Assembly (NCBI GenBank): GCA_963931865.1
Contig: OZ007512.1
Location: 5,168,883 to 5,232,882 of the forward strand
Reading direction: 5' to 3'
DNA from: Axinella damicornis
Lineage: Eukaryota; Porifera; Demospongiae; Axinellida; Axinellidae
Length of the DNA stretch: 64,000 nt
Both the position numbers and the translations under genes were made by a program. The notes under the pieces were generated by a model. That model ran no database searches. It saw only the letters and a program-made list of their open reading frames with translations, and was not told the origin of the DNA. Positions 1 to 10,099 of the stretch are shown one piece after another. The stretch's first letter is position 1. Every line of letters starts with the position of its first letter.

Positions 1-166
1 CTGTCTGGTGTACGTACGCTATACACGTGATAATTTAACACTTTAACCGATGAAGCCGTCTACAGACGGCATGAGATTTCATCAGTGATGTCAGACTTCC
101 GGCAATGTCCTTGGGAGATAGGCTGCGCCAGCAGAGAGGGCGGGGCAGGGGGAGGTGGGTGGGTGC

Positions 167-548
167 ACCCGAAGGGTGCAGACAGCATGGCGGTGTTTGG
201 GCTTAGCCTTGAAGAGCCCTTGGTTGGAGCCCAGCGGGCCACTTCTTTCCTCCTTTGCACAAATTGGCTGAGAAAACAGTCCTCTCGCCTTGTAGGCCAA
301 GGGTGCAGACAGCATGGCGGTGTTTGGGCTTAGCCTTGAAGAGCCCTTGGTTGGAGCCCAGCGGGCCACTTCTGTCCTCCTTTGCACAAATTGGCTGAGA
401 AAACAGTCCTCTCGCCTTGTAGGCCAAGGGTGCAGACAGCATGGCGGTGTTTGGGCTTAGCCTTGAAGAGCCCTTGGTTGGAGCCCAGCGGGCCACTTCT
501 GTCCTCCTTTGCACAAATTGGCTGAGAAAACAGTCCTCTCGCCTTGTA
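167..548. repeat. 127-bp tandem repeat, three copies
   Basis: Three near-identical copies of a 127-bp unit; the marker aggccaaggg recurs at 294 and 421. The period is not a multiple of three, so the overlapping open frames on both strands are not coding. Bases 1-166 and 549-900 hold nothing I can identify. Confidence 0.9.
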
Positions 549-904
549 GGCCCTCCTTTTCTGGCAGTGAAGCATTTTTCTCAGTCTAGTCGAGCGATGG
601 TCGGCCGAGAGCCGTGACTATTGGATGTCCCTGGATGGGTGGGTGTGGTTAAAGTCACGAAAGTGTAGAGGATTGCTGCAAGGTCAGGTGTGTGGAGTTT
701 GGGGGCTGAAAAGCTGAGAGAACTGGAGATATGGTAGGTTTAATGCATCCATACGCTACTAGAGACCTCCGGAGAAAATAATTTATCGGTTAATGGGTTA
801 ATGTGAGCAAACTGCAAACAGCAACAAAGAGAAATATGACACTGACACTACTGACAATAGTGCTAGAGATCCAGGAAGCAAGGATATATCCTAGACAAGA
901 GTAC

Positions 905-1158
905 GTAGCTTCTGTATGGTTTTCCTTGTCTACTTATGTTGAGGATGTCGTGCAACATTGCCCTCGCAAACTACCGTCAACAGTAGGAAAGTGCATGGAC
1001 TTCACGGAAACGACGGCGTGAAGATGTCCATCATGTTGGATGGACGTCTTCACGTCGTCGTTTCCGCGAAGTCCATGCACTTGCCCACTGTTGACGGTAG
1101 TTTGTGAGGGCAATGTTGCACAACATCAGTAGCTAGACAAGGAAAACCATACAGAAAA
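905..1158. repeat. Near-perfect palindrome (foldback element)
   Basis: The left arm (905 to about 1032) is the reverse complement of the right arm (about 1036-1158) with a few mismatches, and almost no loop lies between them. It could form a hairpin of about 120 bp. Probably a foldback or MITE-type element; no target duplication was identified. Confidence 0.85.
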
Positions 1159-1454
1159 TATTAGATATTCAACTGAAAAGACATTCTCTAGGTGATGCAT
1201 CAGGTGAGTACAAAAATGAAGGAAATTAAACTGCTGATCAACCATGCGAGCCCTAGACCACTAGCTACAACACTGAAAGAACAGGAAAGGCCCCTAGCTA
1301 ATAGTACAAAGAAGTGTTAACGAGTGCTAAATAGTACAAAGAAGTGTTAACGAAAACATTCCTGTCGGCACAAAAACCACTACATCCGGTAACCAAATCA
1401 AATAACCAGTCCATTACGTACAGGTGTAGTATTTCTAGGAGTTTGCGGAGTGTG

Positions 1455-1462
1455 TATATAAG
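1455..1462 (+). promoter_or_regulatory. TATA box of the AbfB-domain gene
   Basis: tatataag lies 88 bases upstream of the ATG at 1550. A start of transcription near 1485-1495 would leave a short 5' leader. Assigned by motif and position only. Confidence 0.5.
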
Positions 1463-1549
1463 TCATGTCACTTTGTCCTTGCTATATCTCCAGCACTGGG
1501 AAGCTTTGTGAAATATCCACTGCTATAGTCGAGACACTGCAGAAAGACC

Positions 1550-3959
1550 ATGAAGTTGCCTCTGGCTGCTGCACTGCTGCTCTGCTGCCTGATGCATGCT
1601 GCAGCTCAGAAAGGTATTAAGAGTCACCGGACTTCGGCCCATTTGCATTGAGGGAAAGTTGTATCCATGTACATTGCCATGCAAGGTATTCTTTGCTCTA
1701 TTTTTATTCTTTATAACAATTTTGCAGGTGATCATGAAGCAAGGATACAAAAATAGCAACAGTTGCTAACATGCTATTGCACCTTATACTTTGTATCACG
1801 TATTTCCCAAGCTCAGTCTAGCTATAGGGTCACCTCTGGTGGTATTTTCTTTCAAACAGCATCATTCGTGTCAGAACGAGTGAAAGAGGCCTTTCATGGC
1901 AGTGTGCTTTCAACTGTTTTCTCACCTCCATGCACACACACAGCACCATCCGATATGCTGGATCAGGTGACTCAGGAATTCTATGCTCCCCAGGAATATC
2001 TTCGAGGTAAGTTAACAAGCATGTATCGAAATTAATGCTAGTACTTCAGTGTGTTACACATATAGGCACTATGCTTCCAACTGTTTTCTCACCTCCATCA
2101 TACACAAAGCACCATCTGATATGCAGCCCCTGCCAGTGGACCAGGTGAAGGAGGAATTCTATGATCCCCAGGAAGGCAAGTTAGCTTTGCATGGATCAAA
2201 ATTTGAACTTGCTTATTTTCAGTGTGTTCTCACCACACAAAGGCACTATGCTTCCAACAGTTACTGTTTTCTCACCTCCATCATGCACACAGCACCATCC
2301 GATATGCTGGACGAGGTGATTGAAGAATTTGATGCCCCCCAGGAAGAATTTGATGCCCCCCAGATTGAAGAATTTGATGCCCCCCAGGAAGGTAAGTTAG
2401 GATCAAACATTTAACTTATTGTGTTCTCATCATGCAAAGGCACAATGCTTTCAACTGTTTTCACACCTCCATATACACACAGCACAGTCCACAAGGGATG
2501 AGGTGAAAGAGGAATTGTATCACGTGGGAAATTTTCCTCATGGTAAGTTAGCGCACACAGTGGAACAAAGATTAAACTTGCTCACTTCAGAGATGTTGCG
2601 TTATTAGCTAGCTAGCTATATCACCATGCACACAATAATTATTACAAAGGCACTACGGCAGGTGCTTTAATTATCGGCAATTCCAACTTCCAAACCTTGA
2701 ACTCGCAAAGAATGTTTGTGAATGTTGGGAGTCTTCCAGATTTTTATCTGCAGAATGGCTAGGCACTAGCTGGGGCTGCAAGCGGGGAGCAGCAGCTGAA
2801 GCGGACATAGCTCAGTTAATTCTCAGTAATGTAGTCAGATCCCTCTCTGGATATGGATGTTAGTAATGTAGATAACAATACAGTACATGTACAGTATACA
2901 CGCTCTTTAACAGCATGTAGCTAGTCTAAGAATACCGAAGCCTTCCATTTCAATTCTGCTTGGTGTATGTATCCAGTTCAGTGACAGGTTACATGGTACA
3001 ATAACAATACTGCAATGTCTAATAAAAATAAGGGTAAAACAAAATAAGAATCAAATCTTAGTTGTTAAGACTTGTTCACTTAGCTACTTAGAACTAGAAA
3101 AGTCACTTACAAAGATTGCATGTTCATTCTCACTGCCTGAATGTGTGTATATACAGTTGAGCTGCAGTCCTACAACTATCCTTCCTACTATGTTGGGGCC
3201 AGAGGGAATTCGGCTTACATCCTTCAACAAGCACAGCCACGCCGGTGGAAGATTGTAACCCCTGGACTCTGTGGAAACCCAGGCACGGTTTCTATCCAGT
3301 CAGCAACCAACCACGACAGGTACCTACGCCATCATGCATTCGTGGTGTTTGAACAATCATTTTCCAGCGATACCAACAAACCTTTGTTCCGGAGAGATGC
3401 ATGTTTCATCCAGCGGAAAGACAAGTGGTTTCCTGGTCACGATGCCTTCGAGGGCCACAACATCCCCGGTCGTTTCATGCGTCACAGGGGTTACCGCTTG
3501 TATATGGACGTGTATGTGAGCACAGCACTTTTTGAAAAGGACGCTAGCTTTCGTGTCGTGGAACCCACCTGCCGCACAGTTCAGTCATTCAACTTCCCAG
3601 CCTACTTCTGGGGACTTAATGGTAATGCTGCTTACATCAAGCGGAGTGCAGATCGTTTGGTGAAGATTAGTCCTGGATTAGCCGGTCACAATGGGAGTGT
3701 GTCATTCCGATCGTGCCGTAATGCTAGACTCTACCTCAGGCATTCAGGCTTTCTTCTTTGGGAGCACAATTACCAGGCCGATAGAGTGTACATAAACGAT
3801 GCCACCTTCACGGTACGCAAAAACAAATTTTTCTCAGGTTGGGACGCATATGAAAGTGTCAATTTTCCTGGCTACTTCATTCGACACCAAGGCTACCGCC
3901 TGAAGATCAGCAGCTACGATGGTACCCAACTCTACAAGCGAGATGCAAGCTTCAAATAG
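1550..3959 (+). CDS. Secreted protein with two AbfB (CBM42-like) domains, six exons
   Basis: Deduced exons are 1550-1613, 1944-2006, 2110-2175, 2293-2391, 2483-2542 and 3157-3959. All junctions are phase 1 and give 384 residues. Exon 1 encodes a signal peptide (MKLPLAAALLLCCLMHAAAQ). Exons 2-5 encode acidic repeats of the type APSDMLDQVTQEFYAPQE; exon 4 also carries EFDAPQ three times. Exon 6 holds two AbfB beta-trefoil domains, about residues 118-250 and 257-384. Each shows motifs such as NIPGRFMRHRGYRL followed by LFEKDASF. AbfB domains bind arabinofuranose side chains in fungal enzymes; no catalytic domain is present here, so a binding or matrix role is inferred. The exon 3 donor is GC (gcaagt) rather than GT. 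The ATG was chosen because it starts the signal peptide and follows a TATA box. No clear polyadenylation signal was seen after the stop. Confidence 0.85.
1900..2550 (+). repeat. Tandemly duplicated exon-intron units
   Basis: Four blocks each contain the intron end ttttctcacctccat...cacacag, a short exon encoding APSDM... or a variant ending in CCCCAG, and a donor of the gtaagtta type. Introns between them are only 91-117 bp. Exons are 63, 66, 99 and 60 nt, all multiples of three and phase 1-1, so copies can be gained or lost without breaking the frame. Confidence 0.85.
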
Positions 3960-4139
3960 CAGCAATTGCAGTTGAAAAGTAGAACTGAACAATACTGTAG
4001 TGACTGTAGTCCATAGCAATGTGTTGATGTGTACCTTGGACATATTATACTCTTGATGTCTTGAGCTGAAATTTTTTATGGTAGTGCATGCAGTGTGAAA
4101 AACTGCACTTTTAGTGTTAGTATTATGTTGAGAGTTTTA

Positions 4140-4325
4140 GTTTTACAGTCATGTGACTCATGGTGTTACAGTCATGTGACTCATGGTGTTACAGTCATGT
4201 GACTCATGGTGTTACAGTCATGTGACTCATGGTGTTATAGTCATGTGACTCATGGTGTTTCAGTCATGTGACTCATGGTGTTACAGCCATGTGACTCATG
4301 GCGTCATAGTCATGTGACTCATGTA
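4140..4325. repeat. 23-bp tandem repeat, eight copies
   Basis: The unit is ttacagtcatgtgactcatgg plus tg, repeated about eight times just downstream of the AbfB gene. Each unit contains TCATGTGA (E-box/M-box-like) overlapping TGACTCA (AP-1 heptamer). A regulatory role is conjecture. Confidence 0.9.
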
Positions 4326-4390
4326 CGTATGTATGCGGAAGCTGGGTCACCATAGTTGTACATGAGTTACTGTAGCACTACGTTTCTATG

Positions 4391-4575
4391 AGTGACTTGT
4401 GGCCAAGTGGTTAAAGCATGTAAACCAAAATTCCCTTGTTCGAATCCCACTGCCTGTTGCTTCACTGGTGAAGTGCTTTCTTTACCCCTCCTCCCCTTGG
4501 GAGATCAGCTATTGGCTGAAAGGGCCAGTAGGTGAAAGTTAAACACCTTACCATTGTTTGTCTTTTGTCTCAAAT
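4391..4575 (+). mobile_element. tRNA-derived SINE
   Basis: A perfect Pol III A box (tggccaagtgg, 4400-4410) is followed by a near-perfect B box (tgttcgaatcc, 4437-4447), spaced as in a tRNA. There is no foldable complete tRNA, and a tRNA-unrelated body follows. This is the structure of a tRNA-headed SINE. The 3' limit is approximate. Confidence 0.65.
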
Positions 4576-4677
4576 TTACTGGTGTTAGCTAGCTACAATA
4601 ACAAATTCTCCAAAGCTAAATATTGATTTCCTATAATCATTGACAGTATAGCTAGCTAATGGGGGGGACAAACAGCC

Positions 4678-4727
4678 TAGCCTCATTCCCAGGCCGCAGG
4701 CCGCGTGGGGGGGTGGGAATGAGGCTA
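4678..4727. mobile_element. MULE-type MITE, 50 bp, 9-bp target duplication
   Basis: Ends are tagcctcattcccagg and its inverse gggaatgaggcta. Flanking direct repeats caaacagcc (4669-4677 and 4728-4736) are perfect 9-bp target duplications. Member of the family with TAGCCTCGTTCCCAG ends found through the window. Confidence 0.85.
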
Positions 4728-4736
4728 CAAACAGCC

Positions 4737-5690
4737 CAGCAAACACATGTATATATATACCACAGCTAACTGACTATAGCTGTTGACCACAATGAACTGC
4801 ATGTCAACCTTGTGGGTCTGCATGTCTTAATTTGCAGTACAGCTACAGCTACAGCCTGCACACCAGGTTAACGTTGTTTTATATGGAGCAGTTGTAATCA
4901 GCTTAACTCCTACACAGCTACCACATGTAATGGAACGTGTATAGTTTAGCAACAAGAACACATAGAAACTGCACTAACCGCATAGTGAATTGATACCTTT
5001 GAACTACGTATACATTTCATTCATGGTAACAATGTACTCTGGTATGTCTTAGACGTATGTCACATCATAATTATGTAGGAGTTAAGGCTGTGTGATATAC
5101 CACCAGCCTATACTAGTGATCACAGCTGATCCCGTTATAAATATTTGACCATACTTTATTGGGGGTTCATATAACTTTGTTGCAAACTAGTTGGCGTACT
5201 CCTGCTTGCTGAATCCTTCTCAATTCACTATTGCTTCATTGTATGGAGCGAGGACTGGTTCCTATAATACCACACCTGAAACTGCATGCATGAGTACCAC
5301 TGCTTCACTGTATGGAGCGAGGACTGGTTCCTATACTACCACACCTGAAACTGCATGCATGAGTACGGTGAGAGTTTGCTGCTTACGGAGAAGGTGATCC
5401 AAAAAGCACAATTATAATTAATGAACGATGTGCGGGCAGTGGGGCAGTGCATTATTCTCCAGCTTGTTATAAGCTGTATCGTCTTATGCTGCATGTGGGC
5501 ATCCTGCAGTTGCTTGCTGGAACAAAAGCTGGTAAAAAAAATAATCTGCATGGGGCAATGGACACATTTGGCTGCATGCTACAAAATTAATAATGAAACA
5601 GCAATAACACTTGAGAAATAATTATTAACTTTTACTTACTAAAGGATACTAATGATGCAAAAGTGTTGTCTACGGACCTAGTGCATTCTT
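4737..5690. other. Non-genic stretch with a 69-bp duplication
   Basis: No supported gene. Around 5228-5365 a unit containing gtatggagcgaggactggtt occurs twice in tandem. Short open frames here lack family resemblance. Confidence 0.5.
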
Positions 5691-5703
5691 AACCTGCAGT
5701 TCA

Positions 5704-5985
5704 GCAAGCTCTTTGTATCCTGAGTCATTCAGCAGTTCAATCAGGTTTCCCAGGTGGCATCTGGACAGTCCAACCAATTGCAAAGTCCTGGCAGCAGACA
5801 ACTGGACCATTCAACCTGTGTGCGTGCTCCGCTTCAATGCTTCTAATCTTTCCCATTGGATCGAGTTCCTTCATAAATCCAACTTGCTTCCAGTCTGGAG
5901 CGATGGTCTTGGTAACTTTCACTTTGGTCTTCAGCCTCATCAGCTGGTCCATCCTGAGCTGGGCTTTGTGTCTTGTGCTACATGT
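5704..5985 (-). pseudogene. Death-domain exon relic (copy of the locus A terminal exon)
   Basis: Reading minus, it matches the locus A terminal exon through LMRLKTK, IAPDWKQVGF, LDPMG and EHAHRLNGPVVCC. A small deletion near 5790 then shifts the frame, so ATW..LIELL appears only in another frame. No ROC-COR exon lies nearby. Best read as a truncated segmental copy. Confidence 0.75.
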
Positions 5986-6013
5986 CTACAAAACAGAGCA
6001 CAGATACATCGGA

Positions 6014-6048
6014 TAGCCTCGTTCCCAGGCCGCGTGGGAACGAGGCTA
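6014..6048. mobile_element. MULE-type MITE, 35 bp
   Basis: tagcctcgttcccaggcc meets its inverse with almost no interior. The right flank is catccagga and the left flank catc-gga. The homologous uninterrupted site in locus A (near 15692) reads gatacatccaggagt, so a 9-bp duplication with a later 2-bp loss is inferred. Confidence 0.75.
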
Positions 6049-6599
6049 CATCCAGGAGTGCTATACAGTAAACTTGTTGTCCAATGCATGTATTACAGCA
6101 CATCAGACACTTTATAATAACATGTAACTACTGACTATTCATGATATGGTACAGATGTAAATACAGACAAACTATACTGCCATTAGTAATGTAGCAACTC
6201 TGGTAAATTTGTCCGTCAGTCAGTCAGTCGTCTGTCAGTCGTCTGTCAGGCGAATAAAATTGAACTTTTGCCACATAGAAATGACCCTCATAAACCATCG
6301 AAAGGGAGTCAAACAATAGCAAATAGCAAAAAAACTGCTCTATGTGTACCTGACTGAAGTGAAGGCGCTTCGTTTAGGCTGTTTTTCCAGCTATTTCCTA
6401 TTATTCGTAACGTTTGGCCCCACCTCTTCAACTTCACAATATGCATGTTGTTGTATATACGGTAAGCGGTCACTCCCACACCTTGGATATGGCCATACAC
6501 GAACACAGTATACGCGATAGCACTTGTTCGATGCGATCGGCAGAGATGTCACGTCGATTGTAGCTGCACTGTATCCTGTAGACGTTCCGCGCGGGGTAT

Positions 6600-7120
6600 G
6601 TGTTCTATGAACACTTCTAGTTCCAAGTAGAACATGTTTTAGCTAGCTAGGTAGCTACAAACGATTGCATTAGTATGAGCAAAGGGTTGTGCAATACAGA
6701 CAAACTACTGCCATTAGTAATGTAGCTACTCAGGTAAATTATTACAAGTAGAACATGCTTTAGCTAGCTAGGTAGCTACAAACGATTGCATTAGTATGAG
6801 CAAAGGGTTGTGCAATACAGACAAACTATACTGCCATTAGTAATGTAGCTACTCTGGTAAATTATTCCAAGTAGAACATGTTTTAGCTAGCTAGGTAGCT
6901 ACAAACGATTGCATTAGTATTCATACTAATGCAATCGTTTGTAGCTACCTAGCTAGCTAAAACATGTGCTCATGAGCAAAGGGTTGTGCAATACAGACAA
7001 ACTACTGCCATTAGTGATGTATAGCTACTCTGGTAAATTATTCCGAGTAGAACATGTTTTAGCTAGCTAGGTAGCTAATGCTACACACGATTGAGGCATT
7101 AGTATGAGCAAAGGGTTGAA
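6600..7120. repeat. About 125-bp repeat, tandem and partly inverted
   Basis: Four to five copies of a unit containing agaacatgttttagctagct and acaaacgattgcattagt; one part is inverted near 6920-6960. Further copies lie at 8465-8790 and, inverted, near 59040-59090. Confidence 0.8.
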
Positions 7121-7129
7121 TGCAAGGCG

Positions 7130-8460
7130 GTGCACTGTAAAAACTAATTGGTTGTTTTAACCACAGTGGTTATACCTTGCATTGGTTGCAGAGAACCTGG
7201 AGGCCGTTGTTATGATGCGATCCGAGGTTTACTCAAGTTGGACTTTTATGGCTAGAGTTATATACAATTGCATAAGACAACCTGCAATGGCAACTGGCCC
7301 AGATCATGTGCACCTCACTGACGATCTTGGGAACATCTGCAAGGTCACTACAACTGGTTGTCATGGAATTTTTCATGCCCTTAATGGCAGCAGTCCCTCA
7401 CAGATGTTTAGTGGGCTAAGATTGCAGGATTATGGTTGCTCTCAATTTTCCTAATGCAATTAGTCTCTGAACCCCTTCTTCTAACCACCGTCTCCAGCTT
7501 GTCTGCAACCAGCGTAACCCCTCTGGGTTGAAACACCTGATGTGTTTTAAATGAGGTTTCCTTGTGCAGCTACATGTACAGTGTTGCCTTCCAAAACTGC
7601 TTGAAAGAAAAGTTTCTTATCCTCACCTTATTATTTAGCTAAGCTGGTCAGTTGTCCGAGGGAATATGTAGCTAGCTCTCTTAAATTGCTGAAGGGACGA
7701 TTTTAGTCAACCACACGGAGATTACAGCACATTGTTTGCATGATGTTGAGTCAACACTAAACTATGTACATAACACACTGCGGATACACAGGTACATGAG
7801 AATGGTCTGGTCGGGGGTATGCATCTGTAATCTGCAGCTGGAAGTCGGTAGGGGAACAAGTGATCCACTGAGTTAGCAGAGAACAGATATGTGAAGACCT
7901 CTGTACTGTATCAGTATTATCAACCCTGGAACTTGCTACAGTCGGCAGGTTGTACTGTTGTATGCGTACCCATACACACAAGCTACGAGAAATCCAGATT
8001 TAATAGCTGAAGGTTGTTACACAGTGACTCTGATGGAACTTCAGGAGGGATGCTAAGGGAAATACTGCTATGCTTGGCCATTGCCCCACTAGCTTCTGAC
8101 ACAAATCTTCGATCTTTTTATCAAAACTGAAAGGTTGGCTTCTCTTTGGAAGAAAGGAACATTATTAGTGATCAAATAACAAGCAAACAAAGAGCCCAAT
8201 TAACTACAGAACTTGTTATTTATCATCTATAGTGAACCATTCCAGTCAATGTCGATCAGCACCCTCAAGCATGCAGGCCTGTAGCAATGTAGAAATGGTG
8301 CTGTGTGGGTGGTATCACTTATCAATTTGTCTAGTTATGTAATTATGGTGTTTTTTTAATCTTACCTGGTAAATTTACTAGCACTTTTAGTTTAAGTTAG
8401 CGGCAATATTTTTGGGTGATTGCTAGTTTAGCTAGCTAGCACAGACCAAGGATGCAATGT
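7130..8460. other. Gene-free dispersed-repeat block
   Basis: No supported gene. The block at about 7560-8450 is related to 10560-11000, 11640-12060, 12580-12990 and 59350-59600. Shared marks include gaatggtctggccggggtgt and ggttgttacacagtgactct. The 90-codon open frame at 7182-7454 has no recognisable domain. Confidence 0.55.
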
Positions 8461-8464
8461 CATG

Positions 8465-8790
8465 CTCTAGCACTATACTCTGGTAAATTATTCCAAGTAG
8501 AACATGTTTTAGCTATAGCTAGGTATTAGTAATGTAGTTACTCTGGTAAATTATTCCAAGTAGAACATGTTTTAGCTAACTAGGTAGCTACACATGATTG
8601 CATTGGTATGAGCAAAGGGTTGAATGCAGATGGTTAACTTAAAGATGTAAATACAGACAAACTACTGCCATTAGAATGTAGCTACTCTGGTAAATTATTC
8701 CAAGTAGAACATGCTTTAGCTAGCTAGGTAGGTAGCTACAAACAATTGCATTAGTAAAAGGGTTGAATGCAGGGCGGTGACTTAGATATA
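8465..8790. repeat. Further copies of the 125-bp repeat
   Basis: Three degenerate copies of the 6600-7120 unit, marked by ggtaaattattccaagtaga. Confidence 0.75.
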
Positions 8791-8842
8791 TATCATGGGG
8801 AAAATAGACCTGTTCATGGACTACCTTGTACATGCCATAATG

Positions 8843-9645
8843 GTAGCCTCGTTCCCAGTCCCACGCCCAGCTTTTCGTCGCTTGCATGCAGTACAGTAAA
8901 TTAAAGCGGGGAGGGGCTTCTCACGTGAGCAAAATGGCAAGTGGGGAAATTAGCAGTTCGATGACAGGCACATACACTGTTTCCCTGTAAAGAGTGGACT
9001 AAAATGCCTAAAAATGGTATTCAAGGTTGCTATTTGAATGCTGGCAAGTTTGCCCTGGTACCACAGTCATGTATAGCTCCTGCTGAGTGTACCCATACTA
9101 GTTATGCAACACTCAGCCCATTGTTCTGTTCCGTCAAAACAGCAGTATATATGAAGGCTTACAACCACTCCAACAGACTTAATGTACTTGAAGCACTTCA
9201 CTTCTTGTACCTATCCAAAGAAACTGCCTATGAATGTCTACTAGACTACTGCATCACATTTGCCCGCCCCTCCCAAGGAAGCCTACAGCTTATAGATTCG
9301 AGTAGCACTGGTTTCACAAGGTTTCAAGCTTATTTAGGTTCGTCATTTTTGGGTAGTTTGTCATAATGAAGTTTTACTATACATACAGTACTAGATGCAG
9401 CTACCTCACACTATTGTTAGCACCTCTCTTTAGTGTGAAAAACAGTTACCCTTTGATCTGATATAGTGCCTTTTCTGGCACAAACTTCCTCATATGATTT
9501 TCAGAACGAAGACTCTACGTTTTGCTTATTATTCAACCATCTACACGTTCAACGCTCGGTGAGTATGACAGTTGCCCCCCGCTAGCTAGATACGTGTGGT
9601 ATGTTACCTGGTACCTTCGCTCTTCTTGCTGTTCTAAAAGCTTAA
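8843..9645. mobile_element. Truncated long member of the MULE-type MITE family
   Basis: The left end is tagcctcgttcccagtccca. The distal part (9490-9640) matches the interior of the element at 27916-28303, including gatacgtgtggtatgttacc. The right terminus is missing. About 480 bp of unrelated sequence, with a 120-codon open frame of unknown origin (9004-9366), sits inside. Confidence 0.6.
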
Positions 9646-9688
9646 ATAATTGCATGTCATGAATATTCTTGCTCGCTTTTCTACTCAG

Positions 9689-9721
9689 GATAGTTCATCG
9701 GTGGATCCCAAATCATCACAG
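9689..9721 (+). pseudogene. Inverted relic of ROCO linker micro-exons
   Basis: Between ttttctactcag and gtagct lies a 33-nt exon-like piece. It joins the start of the 64-nt linker exon (gatagttcatcggtgga) to the end of a DATTSG linker exon (tcccaaatcatcacag). It is on the plus strand, opposite to every other ROCO piece here. A related fused piece is on the minus strand near 58845-58870. Confidence 0.55.
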
Positions 9722-9884
9722 GTAGCTAGGCATGATCATGATAACAATTCTTGGATGTTAATATTAGCTTGTGGCTATTGTACCATCCGAGTGCATTTCC
9801 TTGCATAAACTTTCATTGACCAAGAATGTTTTATATAGCTACACCCTGAAGAAATTGTTCAGACACTACGCAAATTAATGTGTT

Positions 9885-10070
9885 TAGATTGCACAAGCTT
9901 ACATTACACTTTCATACTCTACCACAAGCACTGGAATCACAGCCTGCCTCATTGGACCACACCAGGCAGCCATCAGGTAGGTCAAACCGTTTGGGGGTGA
10001 TGGGACACTTTGATCAGGATACGCAGTTTTTGATGAAGCAGCGTGAGTGTGACTAGCAGCAGAGGTGGTT
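9885..10070 (-). pseudogene. Relic of the 3' end of a ROC-COR exon
   Basis: Similar to 16545-16680 (end of the locus A ROC-COR exon and start of its intron), with small indels that break the frame. It ends abruptly, so only the last 30 or so codons are represented. Confidence 0.65.
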
Positions 10071-10099
10071 GCAATTGAGGAAATCAGGGAAGAAGCCAT

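Noticed and set aside
60..575. Overlapping minus-strand frames in the first repeat
   Set aside because: The 127-bp period is not a multiple of three and frames exist on both strands.
9004..9366. 120-codon frame as a gene
   Set aside because: No domain, no splice context, and it lies inside a broken transposable element.
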